Assembly (NCBI GenBank): GCA_021159125.1
Contig: JAGGSL010000103.1
Location: 1-8,971, forward strand
Origin: Thermoplasmata archaeon
Lineage (GTDB): Archaea; Thermoplasmatota; E2; UBA202; DSCA01
DNA: 8,971 nt
Direction: 5' to 3'
Part shown: positions 1 to 5,836 of the stretch, one piece after another
How positions within the stretch are numbered: position 1 is the first letter of the stretch
How the letters are laid out: each line of letters opens with the position of its first letter
Made by a program: the position numbers and the translations under genes
The notes under the pieces: generated by a model
Seen by the model: only the letters and a program-made list of their open reading frames with translations
Told to the model about the DNA's origin: nothing
Databases searched by the model: none

Positions 1-848
1 ATGTCGGCAGGCTTGCGTGCAGAAACAGTTATGAAGTCAAGAAAATGGTTGAGAAAATAATCACATACGAAACAACCACCTATGGCCAGGACTGGTTCAA
101 GAAAATGGTGGTTGTTGGCGGTGATTCTGCCCCTATGGAAGGAGACCCATATTTTGAAGGCGAAGAAGAGAATAAACTGGCTCTTGAGCACATGGACGGC
201 TTTGAGGGGATAAAGCTATGGACATCAACCGGAACGCTTACAGGATCTGAGGATGTGATAAATGCTGTCAATCCCGGATGCGGATTCCTTTTCTTTGACG
301 GACATGGCAATCCAATGAGCTGGGCAACCCATCCGCCATACGACGAAAATACATGGGTAAGCGGGCTGATAGTATCGGATATCATGAAACTGTCCAACAA
401 AGATATGTATCCTGTATGCATCGTCGGCGGTTGCCACAATGCCCAGTTCAATGTCAGCGTGCTCAATCTGCTCAAACTCAGCGAGATAAAACAAACATAT
501 TACCGATCTGAGTGGTCACCTGAAAGCTGGGCATGGTGGCTTGCAAGAAAAATTGACGGCGGCTCCATAGCAACTATCGGATATGCCGGACTGGACTGGT
601 TTGCCACAGGAGACGGAGATGAAGATGGCATACCGGACTGCACGCAGTACTTCTCCGGATTTTTGAATACCCGTTTCTTCATGGAATACGGTGACAACGG
701 ATTGAGGGTACTCGGAGAACTCCACGGACAGACACTTACAGATTACCTGAACGTGCATTTCCCGTCAACCGAGCCGCTGGATTACAAAACGGTTGAGGAA
801 TGGGTGCTTTTGGGAGACCCAAGTTTAATGGTTGGCGGATACCCATAA
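1..848 (+). CDS. Gingipain-like C25 family cysteine peptidase, 5'-truncated by window edge
   Basis: This is the C-terminal 281 residues of a peptidase of the gingipain (C25, caspase-like fold) family. The frame is open to the left edge (first whole codon at base 3) and begins VGRLACRN...EVKKMVEKIITYE, the usual 'VGR-x-pv... KiI.YE' lead-in of C25 catalytic domains, so the ATG at 45 is internal. Both catalytic residues are present: His in FDGHGNP (codon 303-305) and Cys in VGGCHNA (codon 432-434). An acidic loop, DGDEDGIPD (612-638), resembles a calcium-binding loop of the thrombospondin type 3 or dockerin kind. The protein ends at EEWVLLGDPSLMVGGYP, the normal end of the catalytic domain, with no membrane anchor or sorting domain after it. 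Family members are exported, so an extracellular role is inferred; the signal peptide and pro-region would lie outside the window. The stop overlaps the start of the glycosylase gene by one base. Confidence 0.87.
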   Translation, partial: VGRLACRNSYEVKKMVEKIITYETTTYGQDWFKKMVVVGGDSAPMEGDPYFEGEEENKLALEHMDGFEGIKLWTSTGTLTGSEDVINAVNPGCGFLFFDGHGNPMSWATHPPYDENTWVSGLIVSDIMKLSNKDMYPVCIVGGCHNAQFNVSVLNLLKLSEIKQTYYRSEWSPESWAWWLARKIDGGSIATIGYAGLDWFATGDGDEDGIPDCTQYFSGFLNTRFFMEYGDNGLRVLGELHGQTLTDYLNVHFPSTEPLDYKTVEEWVLLGDPSLMVGGYP

Positions 849-1417
849 TGATTCTGCCGAAATCGTTCTATGAACGGGACCCTGCAGTGGTGGCAAGGGA
901 GCTTTTGGGCAACATATTAGTGGTTAATGATAACGAGCTACTGAAAGGCAAAATAGTCGAAACAGAGGCATATTACGGCCTTTCTGATCCTGCCTCAAGA
1001 GCATTCAAAGGCAAAACAAAGCTGAGCAGATGGATGTGGGAAGACGCAGGCTCCACTTTTGTGTATATGGTACACAGCTACTGGCTCTTCAATATAATCA
1101 CTGAAAGAAAAGGCAAGCCATCTGGTGTTTTAATAAGGGCGGTTGAACCGCTGGAAGGAATTGATTATATGGCGAAGAGAAGAGGGACAGATGACATAAA
1201 AAATCTGACTTCAGGACCTGGAAAGCTCACCATATCATTTAACATAAATGGCGACGATAATGGCCTGAAAGTGTACGACAAAGATTCGAGAATATTTATT
1301 GAGAAAGGCGAAGATAAAAATTTTAGAATTGCAACGTCTAAAAGAATAGGGGTGAGAGAAGACCTGCAGGAACATCTAAGATTTTTTGTAGAAGGAAATA
1401 AATTCGTTTCACGCTAA
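848..1417 (+). CDS. 3-methyladenine DNA glycosylase (AAG/MPG family)
   Basis: This 189-aa protein is a monofunctional alkyladenine DNA glycosylase, which starts base excision repair by flipping out and cleaving off alkylated or deaminated purines. Family signatures in order are: FYERDPAVVARELLG (7-21), GKIVETEAY (34-42) with the expected catalytic Glu40 and pocket Tyr42, STFVYM (69-74) with Tyr73, FNIITE (81-86), GVLIRAVEPLEG, and LTSGPGKL near the 3' third. From the family alignment as I remember it, the residue equal to human His136 is Arg (DPASR, Arg51) and the intercalating Tyr162 is probably His76, so substrate choice may differ. The start at 848 is preferred over an in-frame ATG at 800 because the conserved sequence begins at MILPKSFYERDP and 848 gives a TAATG overlap with the upstream peptidase gene, suggesting translational coupling. 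Its 3' end overlaps the convergent methyltransferase gene by 4 bp. The length is normal for the compact microbial form. Confidence 0.93.
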   Translation: MILPKSFYERDPAVVARELLGNILVVNDNELLKGKIVETEAYYGLSDPASRAFKGKTKLSRWMWEDAGSTFVYMVHSYWLFNIITERKGKPSGVLIRAVEPLEGIDYMAKRRGTDDIKNLTSGPGKLTISFNINGDDNGLKVYDKDSRIFIEKGEDKNFRIATSKRIGVREDLQEHLRFFVEGNKFVSR

Positions 1418-2409
1418 ATATTCCTGTAAACGCAGAAATACCTCGTCAGGCTTCTATGAACCCTCATAGGATGAACCTCTTCAAGATGGAGATATTTGCT
1501 CCCTGTTTCTATAAATTTTCTATCTGGCAATCCAATAACAGCAAAACTTCCTTTTTTAAGCCATTCTTTTATTTTACCAAATGCCATTTCGTAGAGTCCA
1601 TCTATATCTTTTCCAACATATGTTGATCTTCCGTAAGGCATATCAGATACCACTGCGTCAACTTCCTCAATGTCAAATTCAGTTGCATCTTTGTTGTATA
1701 ATTCATAATTTTTAATGCCGTAATACTCAAGATTTTTTCTGCAGCCATCTATTATATTTCCTTTTATATCAACCCCAACAACTTTGGCCCCTATCATCCC
1801 TGCTTCTATAAGTATGCCTCCTGTCCCGCAAAAAGGGTCGAGAAGTACGCCCCCTTCCACAATACGGGATAGGTTTACGAGTGCCATCGCGATTCTTGGG
1901 TGGAGGGAAATGGGAGAGGAAAAGGGCCGGTATTGCGGCTTTCTTTTCTCGAACTTTTTTCTGTCAACGTGCGCTATTTCCCTGCACACATAGATTCTAT
2001 CATCTACAAAGAGGTTTATCTTTATGTCAGGATTTTTAAGGTTGACAGCCATATTCTTTTCTCTTTCTATAATGCCCCCGATTCTCCTTTTCAGGTATGA
2101 AATGCTCGCGTCTTTTCTAAACTTCCTGCCCCATATGCCAAAACTTCTTCCTGCGCCAAAATCTATGTCTTTTATTTTATCCTCTATCTCGGCCAGAGTG
2201 CCATCAGCAACAACCTCGTTTACGGTATATGAGAGGGCAAGTCTGCCACCGATTTTCCGGATTTCTTTTTCCGTTGCCCTGGCATCGACAATAAATGTAT
2301 TGCCCTTCTCAATTTCGCGAAAATTTATGCCATATGCATACAGACATGCCCTTACCTCTGCTGCCGGAATAGACGAATGCTCCCCGGAAGGCTCGAATAA
2401 TATTTTCAT
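1414..2409 (-). CDS. trmG10: tRNA (guanine(10)-N2)-dimethyltransferase, THUMP + Rossmann methyltransferase
   Basis: This 331-aa protein is the archaeal Trm11-like enzyme that uses S-adenosylmethionine to make N2-methyl- and N2,N2-dimethylguanosine at position 10 of tRNA. The N-terminal part (about 1-150) is a THUMP-type tRNA-binding module. The C-terminal part (about 160-331) is a class I methyltransferase with the SAM-binding motif LLDPFCGTGG (189-198), the acidic end of strand 2 in VVGVDIKG (210-217), and catalytic motif IV SDMPYGRS (255-262), a variant of the D-[LP]-PYG motif of this family. C-terminal HRSLTRYFCVYR is also typical. The ATG at 2409 overlaps the TGA of the upstream PH-domain gene (ATGA), so the two are probably co-transcribed and translationally coupled; an AGGAAG stretch just upstream may act as a weak ribosome site. 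The stop codon overlaps that of the convergent glycosylase gene. The assignment is firm, although the exact product (mono- or dimethyl) cannot be read from sequence. Confidence 0.93.
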   Translation of the reverse strand: MKILFEPSGEHSSIPAAEVRACLYAYGINFREIEKGNTFIVDARATEKEIRKIGGRLALSYTVNEVVADGTLAEIEDKIKDIDFGAGRSFGIWGRKFRKDASISYLKRRIGGIIEREKNMAVNLKNPDIKINLFVDDRIYVCREIAHVDRKKFEKRKPQYRPFSSPISLHPRIAMALVNLSRIVEGGVLLDPFCGTGGILIEAGMIGAKVVGVDIKGNIIDGCRKNLEYYGIKNYELYNKDATEFDIEEVDAVVSDMPYGRSTYVGKDIDGLYEMAFGKIKEWLKKGSFAVIGLPDRKFIETGSKYLHLEEVHPMRVHRSLTRYFCVYRNI

Positions 2410-3233
2410 TCTTCCTTTCTTCTCAACGTATCCAAAATTTCCTTTTGTATTTCCAATTGCTCCCTCTGATAAGGAGCAAGAGAATTCCTCTGTATCATGT
2501 CTTCGAGCAATGCCCTGACTTCTCTATAGGGATGCACACCATGCAATTCATAATAACTTCTTGTCCTCGGAGTGCTAACGCCTCTGCTGCCGCCTGCAAA
2601 ACCAAATATGCCAACCTTCTTTTTTGCCTCGACGCCGCCGCCTGCGAATGCCTCGTCCTGCCCCATTCCAAATCCTGACGGTGTGATGGGTATGATGTTG
2701 CCGAAGCCAAATATTTTGCCGATTATGCCCTGAGAAGCATCTATGTCCGTTATCTTTTCATATCTCAAACTTCTCTCCCTAACCCGGAATATGCCGCCTC
2801 TCAGGATGATTCTCATATCTGTTAAAACATAACGGTGGGAGCGGCGGTATGCCTCCACCACTGGAAGGCCCGAGAGAAAAATAAGGATGGTGTAAAGAGT
2901 CAGGAAAATATGCACATTACCCCACAGATTCCACTTCCACAGGAGAACTATCCCCAAAACAACAACCAATGCAAATGAAAAAAATATCCTCCAGCGGATA
3001 AAAGCTATGGAAAATGCGATGCCAAGAAGCAGGATGCCCACACCCCATAAAAGTACGGAAAGCCACTTATCTGCACTTCCGACGCCTCTCCAGTAAGCAG
3101 AGTTGAAAAACCATGCTAAAAATATTCCCCATAAAACAGGAATTAACCACAAAAGATGGAGATTGAGGAACGACAGAGGATGGGGAGTGAGCTTCTTCTC
3201 CACTTTCTCATTTTCGAGCAGCTGTAATTTCAC
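2406..3233 (-). CDS. Membrane protein with bacterial-type PH (bPH2/DUF304) domain
   Basis: This protein of about 275 aa has four predicted membrane segments (about 21-44, 57-77, 82-99, 106-124). A PH-like domain follows (about 129-247): RRSHRYVLTDMRIILRGG and RVRERSLRYEKITDIDASQGIIGKIFGFGN match the YdbT/DUF304 pattern of strands plus 'Y.KI.DI...qg..gr.fGfG.i'. A glycine-rich insert (about 185-219, FGMGQDEAFAGGG...GFAGGSRGV) interrupts the second half of the domain, and a charged helix closes the protein (252-275). No enzymatic role is known for the family; members are integral membrane proteins of unclear function. The start is uncertain. The frame stays open to an ATG at 3326, but that would put the N terminus inside AT-rich DNA 42-54 bp from the divergent ftsZ start, leaving no room for a promoter. 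GTG 3233 starts just before LLENEKVEKKLTPHPLSF, which looks like the true N terminus. TTG 3239 and GTG 3203 are alternatives. It overlaps trmG10 by 4 bp. Confidence 0.75.
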   Translation of the reverse strand: MKLQLLENEKVEKKLTPHPLSFLNLHLLWLIPVLWGIFLAWFFNSAYWRGVGSADKWLSVLLWGVGILLLGIAFSIAFIRWRIFFSFALVVVLGIVLLWKWNLWGNVHIFLTLYTILIFLSGLPVVEAYRRSHRYVLTDMRIILRGGIFRVRERSLRYEKITDIDASQGIIGKIFGFGNIIPITPSGFGMGQDEAFAGGGVEAKKKVGIFGFAGGSRGVSTPRTRSYYELHGVHPYREVRALLEDMIQRNSLAPYQREQLEIQKEILDTLRRKEE

Positions 3234-3270
3234 AATCAAAATAATAAATTCCTCATATACATGCTTTTTG

Positions 3271-3280
3271 TTTTTAATAA
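3271..3280 (-). promoter_or_regulatory. Possible TATA box for the PH-domain/trmG10 unit
   Basis: On the minus strand the sequence reads TTATTAAAAA. About 26 bases downstream of its centre is position 3250, which gives a short leader before GTG 3233, with a GAGG at 3254-3251 in that leader. The match is to a loose AT-rich consensus in an AT-rich region. A second candidate, ATATTATAC at 3309-3301, cannot be excluded. Confidence 0.3.
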
Positions 3281-3330
3281 CCGGGTTTTGCCCGTGTTTT
3301 GTATAATATGGCAATAAAAACAACAAAACA

Positions 3331-3340
3331 TTTTAATAAA
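3331..3340 (+). promoter_or_regulatory. Possible TATA box for the ftsZ-secE-spt5-rpl11 operon
   Basis: TTTTAATAAA lies where an archaeal TATA box should be if transcription starts near 3362. That gives a leader of about 19 bases holding the GGTGATC ribosome site before ATG 3381. A better-looking TTTTAAATA at 3356-3364 is only about 21 bases from that ATG, so it would fit only a leaderless transcript and would make the ribosome site useless. Confidence 0.35.
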
Positions 3341-3371
3341 CGTTTTTGTTTTACCTTTTAAATAGGTAATG

Positions 3372-3378
3372 GGTGATC
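3372..3378 (+). promoter_or_regulatory. Ribosome binding site deciding the ftsZ start
   Basis: GGTGATC is an exact complement of the conserved archaeal 16S rRNA 3' end (GAUCACC), and its GGTG core ends 5 bases before ATG 3381. The earlier in-frame ATG at 3369 has no such site and overlaps this one, so 3381 is the better start. Confidence 0.6.
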
Positions 3379-3380
3379 AA

Positions 3381-4502
3381 ATGAAGAATATTGTTGAAGA
3401 GGCAATGTCACGTGCAAATAGTGAGGTTCAGGAAGTAGAAATGGAGGAAGAAGAGCTCAGAGAAATGGAGAAGCATAACAGAGAGCTGGAAGAAGTGCTT
3501 GCAGGCATGAAAACCACGATAAAGGTTGTGGGGTGCGGCGGAGGCGGAACAAACACGATTGCGAGATGCGCGGAAGCAAAAGTATATGGGGCTGAGATGA
3601 TAGCACTGAATACGGATGCCCAGCATCTTCTTCACGCAAAAGTTCCAAACAAAATACTTATAGGAAAGCATGTAACCAAGGGCTTTGGCGCGGGCTCGCT
3701 CCCACAGAAGGGAAAAGAGGCAGCCATGGAGAGCGAAGAGGAAATAAGAAAAAGCATACAGGGAGCAGACATGGTTTTCGTGACCTGCGGCCTCGGCGGC
3801 GGGACGGGAACAGGCTCGGCTCCTGTGGTTGCAAAACTTGCAAGAGAGGACGGGGCTCTCACAATTGCCATAGTCACAATGCCTTTCAGCGTCGAAGGGA
3901 GGATAAGGAGAGAGAATGCGGAAATGGGACTCGCAAGATTGAGGGATGTATGCGATACTGTGATTGTCATTCCAAATGATAAGTTACTTGAAGTTGCGCC
4001 GAGGATGGCCCTTAACGCAGCGTTCAAGATGGCAGATGAGATATTGATGAGAAGCATAAAGGGAATAACTGAAATGATAACAAAGCCGGGATTGATAAAT
4101 CTGGATTTCGCAGATTTGAAGACCATAATGAAGAGAGGTGGTGTTGCAATGATAGGAATCGGAGAGTCGGACAGCGAGAACAGGGCAACAGATGCAGTAA
4201 CAGAGGCATTATCTTCACCATTACTGGATGTTGATGTGAGCGAGGCGACAGGCGCGCTCGTAAACGTCATAGGCGGAGAGGATATGACCATAAAAGAAGC
4301 AGAGGGCGTTGTCGAGGAGTTATATTCAAGAATAAATCCCGATGCATCAATAATATGGGGAACATCGATAGATAAAAACCTGAAAAGGGAGATAAAAGTC
4401 ATGCTCGTGGTAACAGGCGTAAAATCCAAGCAGATACTTGGGCGCTCTTCTGAAGCAGAGATGGAAACGCATAAAGAGCACGGTATAGATGTTATAAGAT
4501 AA
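3381..4502 (+). CDS. ftsZ: Cell division GTPase FtsZ (archaeal FtsZ1-like)
   Basis: FtsZ is the tubulin-like GTPase that polymerises into the division ring in the cytoplasm. The 373-aa product begins with an acidic, coiled-coil-like extension of about 43 residues (EVQEVEMEEEELREMEKHNRELEE region), typical of archaeal forms. The GTPase domain then shows VVGCGGGGTNT (49-59), the base-contacting NTDAQHL (77-83), the tubulin signature GLGGGTGTGSAP (137-148), MPFSVEGRIR, and the T7 synergy loop NLDFADLKTIM (240-250) with both Asp residues needed to activate GTP hydrolysis in the neighbouring subunit. It ends in HGIDVIR. Placement directly before secE and spt5 is the arrangement I associate with the FtsZ1 paralogue of euryarchaea; whether a second ftsZ exists elsewhere cannot be seen. 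The start at 3381 is chosen on its GGTGATC ribosome site; ATG 3369 would add four residues. It is the first gene of a tight operon, with one base between its stop and the secE ATG. Confidence 0.97.
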   Translation: MKNIVEEAMSRANSEVQEVEMEEEELREMEKHNRELEEVLAGMKTTIKVVGCGGGGTNTIARCAEAKVYGAEMIALNTDAQHLLHAKVPNKILIGKHVTKGFGAGSLPQKGKEAAMESEEEIRKSIQGADMVFVTCGLGGGTGTGSAPVVAKLAREDGALTIAIVTMPFSVEGRIRRENAEMGLARLRDVCDTVIVIPNDKLLEVAPRMALNAAFKMADEILMRSIKGITEMITKPGLINLDFADLKTIMKRGGVAMIGIGESDSENRATDAVTEALSSPLLDVDVSEATGALVNVIGGEDMTIKEAEGVVEELYSRINPDASIIWGTSIDKNLKREIKVMLVVTGVKSKQILGRSSEAEMETHKEHGIDVIR

Positions 4503-4503
4503 A

Positions 4504-4746
4504 ATGAGCAAGATAATAGACAAAGCCTGGGAAATACAGACAAAAATAGAGAAGAAGACCGAAAGGTTGGGCAAGGGCAAGTACGGCCGTGTTCTCAAGA
4601 TGGCGAGAAATCCTGAGATGGACGAATACATCAAAACCTCGGAGATGACAGCAATAGGCATAGCAATTATAGGGTTCATTGGCTTCGCGATATATTTACT
4701 TGCAACTAAAGTTGCGCCTTGGGTAGGAAATTCATTAGGGCTCTGA
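4504..4746 (+). CDS. secE: Protein translocase subunit SecE (Sec61 gamma homologue)
   Basis: This 80-aa single-span protein is the gamma subunit of the SecYE protein-conducting channel in the cytoplasmic membrane. It has the archaeal/eukaryotic SecE layout: a charged N-terminal region, an amphipathic helix with RNPEMDEYIKTSEM (35-48), and one membrane segment (about 49-68, TAIGIAIIGFIGFAIYLLAT). The N-terminal stretch (1-34, rich in Lys, Arg and Glu) makes it somewhat longer than the commonest archaeal forms of about 60 residues. It sits between ftsZ and spt5 with 1- and 4-base gaps and no clear ribosome site of its own, so its translation probably depends on upstream coupling. The secE-spt5 pairing is conserved in archaea and mirrors secE-nusG in bacteria. 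Confidence 0.94.
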   Translation: MSKIIDKAWEIQTKIEKKTERLGKGKYGRVLKMARNPEMDEYIKTSEMTAIGIAIIGFIGFAIYLLATKVAPWVGNSLGL

Positions 4747-4750
4747 AAAT

Positions 4751-5212
4751 ATGGAAGAAGAAAGCACTAAGATTTTTGTTATAAAAACACAGGTGGGGCA
4801 GGAGGAGAATGTCTCCAATATGCTCTACAAGGTTGCAAAGAAAGAAAATGAAGACGTTGTCTCAATACTTGCACCAAGAGAATTGAGAGGATATATCTTT
4901 GTTGAGAGTTTCGACTCTGATGTGATAAAAAAACTAATAAGGCATATGAAGTATGCAAGAGACATACTTGAAAAAGAGGTGCCTTTCGAGGAGATAGAGC
5001 ACTTTTTGTTCCCGCCCTCTGCGGTTGCCAGTATCGAGGAAGGAAACATCATAGAGCTTGTTTCTGGCCCGTTTAAAGGCGAAAAGGCAAAGGTGACGAG
5101 GATAGATGATGCAAAAGAGGAAATAACCGTTGAATTGCTTGAAGCAATGGTTCCAATTCCGATAACGGTCAGAGGGGAACAGGTAAGAGTTCTCAGGAAA
5201 AAGGAGGAATAA
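4751..5212 (+). CDS. spt5: Transcription elongation factor Spt5 (NusG homologue)
   Basis: Spt5 binds the RNA polymerase clamp, usually as a heterodimer with Spt4, and raises processivity; its KOW domain can contact the ribosome or nascent RNA. The 153-aa product has the archaeal minimal architecture. The NGN domain (about 7-86) starts KIFVIKTQVGQEENVSNML and carries the diagnostic LRGYIFVES (45-53). A single KOW domain (about 96-146) carries EGNIIELVSGPFKGEKAKVTRID (97-119). Length and domain content are standard. The gene lies 4 bases after secE and 1 base before rpl11; the rpl11 ribosome site is embedded in its last Lys-Lys-Glu-Glu codons. Confidence 0.97.
   Translation: MEEESTKIFVIKTQVGQEENVSNMLYKVAKKENEDVVSILAPRELRGYIFVESFDSDVIKKLIRHMKYARDILEKEVPFEEIEHFLFPPSAVASIEEGNIIELVSGPFKGEKAKVTRIDDAKEEITVELLEAMVPIPITVRGEQVRVLRKKEE
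5202..5207 (+). promoter_or_regulatory. Strong Shine-Dalgarno site for rpl11
   Basis: AGGAGG lies 6 bases before ATG 5214, inside the last codons of spt5. It is the strongest canonical ribosome site in the window, whereas secE and spt5 have none that is clear. This suggests L11 is translated independently at a higher rate. Confidence 0.85.
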
Positions 5213-5213
5213 A

Positions 5214-5690
5214 ATGGCAGAAATAGTGGAAGTTCTTGTGGAAGGAGGAAAAGCATCAGCTGGCCCGCCGATAGGGCCTGCTCTTGGGCCCCATGGAGTG
5301 AATGTTGTAGAGGTGGTGAACGATATAAATAAAGCCACAAAGGATTTTAACGGCACGACTGTGCCTGTTAAGATAATAATCAATCCTGCAACAAAGGAAT
5401 ATCAGATAGAAGTGGGCACACCGCCCGCATCTGCTCTTATCCTCAAAAAGGCAGGCATAGAAAAGGGCTCAAAGGATGCAAGGCAGCTGAAAGTTGGAAA
5501 CATATCCATACAGGATGCGATAGACATTGCGAAGATGAAAAAAGATGATCTGTTAGGCAAGGATCTGAAGGCAAAGACTAAGGAAGTAGTGGGCACATGC
5601 ATGTCAATGGGCATAAAAGTGGATAAAAAAGATCCGAAAGAGGTAGGAAGGGAAATAGACGAAGGAAAATACGATTCCTTCTTCAAGTAA
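5214..5690 (+). CDS. rpl11: 50S ribosomal protein L11 (uL11)
   Basis: L11 binds the GTPase-associated centre of 23S rRNA at the base of the ribosomal stalk. The 158-aa protein has an N-terminal domain with the invariant SAGPPIGPALGPHGVN (15-30) and the VPVKIIINPATKEYQIEVGTPPASALILKKAG stretch that leads into the C-terminal RNA-binding domain (about 75-145). The latter ends in the family signature VVGTCMSMGIKV (125-136). Length is normal for archaea. It is the last gene of the plus-strand operon: the usual archaeal followers rpl1, rpl10 and rpl12 are absent, and the next gene is convergent and encodes an unrelated surface protein, so the rest of the stalk operon must be elsewhere. Confidence 0.98.
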   Translation: MAEIVEVLVEGGKASAGPPIGPALGPHGVNVVEVVNDINKATKDFNGTTVPVKIIINPATKEYQIEVGTPPASALILKKAGIEKGSKDARQLKVGNISIQDAIDIAKMKKDDLLGKDLKAKTKEVVGTCMSMGIKVDKKDPKEVGREIDEGKYDSFFK

Positions 5691-5756
5691 AGCCGTGTGC
5701 AAGCCAGTGCCCTGATTATCTATTTGAATTACAGCTGCTATTATTGCTTAGTTGCT

Positions 5757-5831
5757 GATTGAAAGCCGGAAAATAGTACAGAAGAAAATGGCCAATGCCA
5801 TATTCTACCATCGCTGCCTGCTCTTTCAATC
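5757..5831. repeat. Inverted repeat with nested hairpin between convergent genes
   Basis: The 146-bp gap between rpl11 and the surface-protein gene contains GATTGAAAG (5757-5765) and its exact reverse complement CTTTCAATC (5823-5831). A small hairpin, ATGGC-CAAT-GCCAT (5788-5801), sits between them. It could form a stem structure at the 3' ends of both transcripts. There is no oligo-T run on either strand, so an archaeal oligo-T terminator is not supported here. I see nothing else in the gap. Confidence 0.4.
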
Positions 5832-5836
5832 TTTCA

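Noticed and set aside
45..47. ATG 45 as the true start of the peptidase
   Set aside because: The same frame stays open to the left edge and encodes the conserved VGR...E lead-in of C25 domains, so the ATG is internal.
800..847. Upstream ATG 800 as start of the glycosylase
   Set aside because: It would add 16 non-conserved residues encoded inside the peptidase gene; the conserved N terminus starts at 848.
2024..2518. Plus-strand open frame of 164 codons over trmG10
   Set aside because: It is antisense to well-supported trmG10 and PH-domain codons, with no recognisable product and no ribosome site.
3282..3294. CGGG-TTTTG-CCCG hairpin between the PH and ftsZ genes
   Set aside because: A four-base stem is too short to support a regulatory call; it is noted only as part of the start-site problem.
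3632..4543. Long minus-strand open frame (303 codons) opposite ftsZ
   Set aside because: It is the antisense shadow of ftsZ. Its product is low-complexity and Ser-rich with no recognisable domain, whereas the plus-strand frame encodes complete FtsZ motifs.
4825..5383. Minus-strand frames opposite spt5 and rpl11
   Set aside because: They overlap strongly conserved spt5 and rpl11 and have no domain signature.
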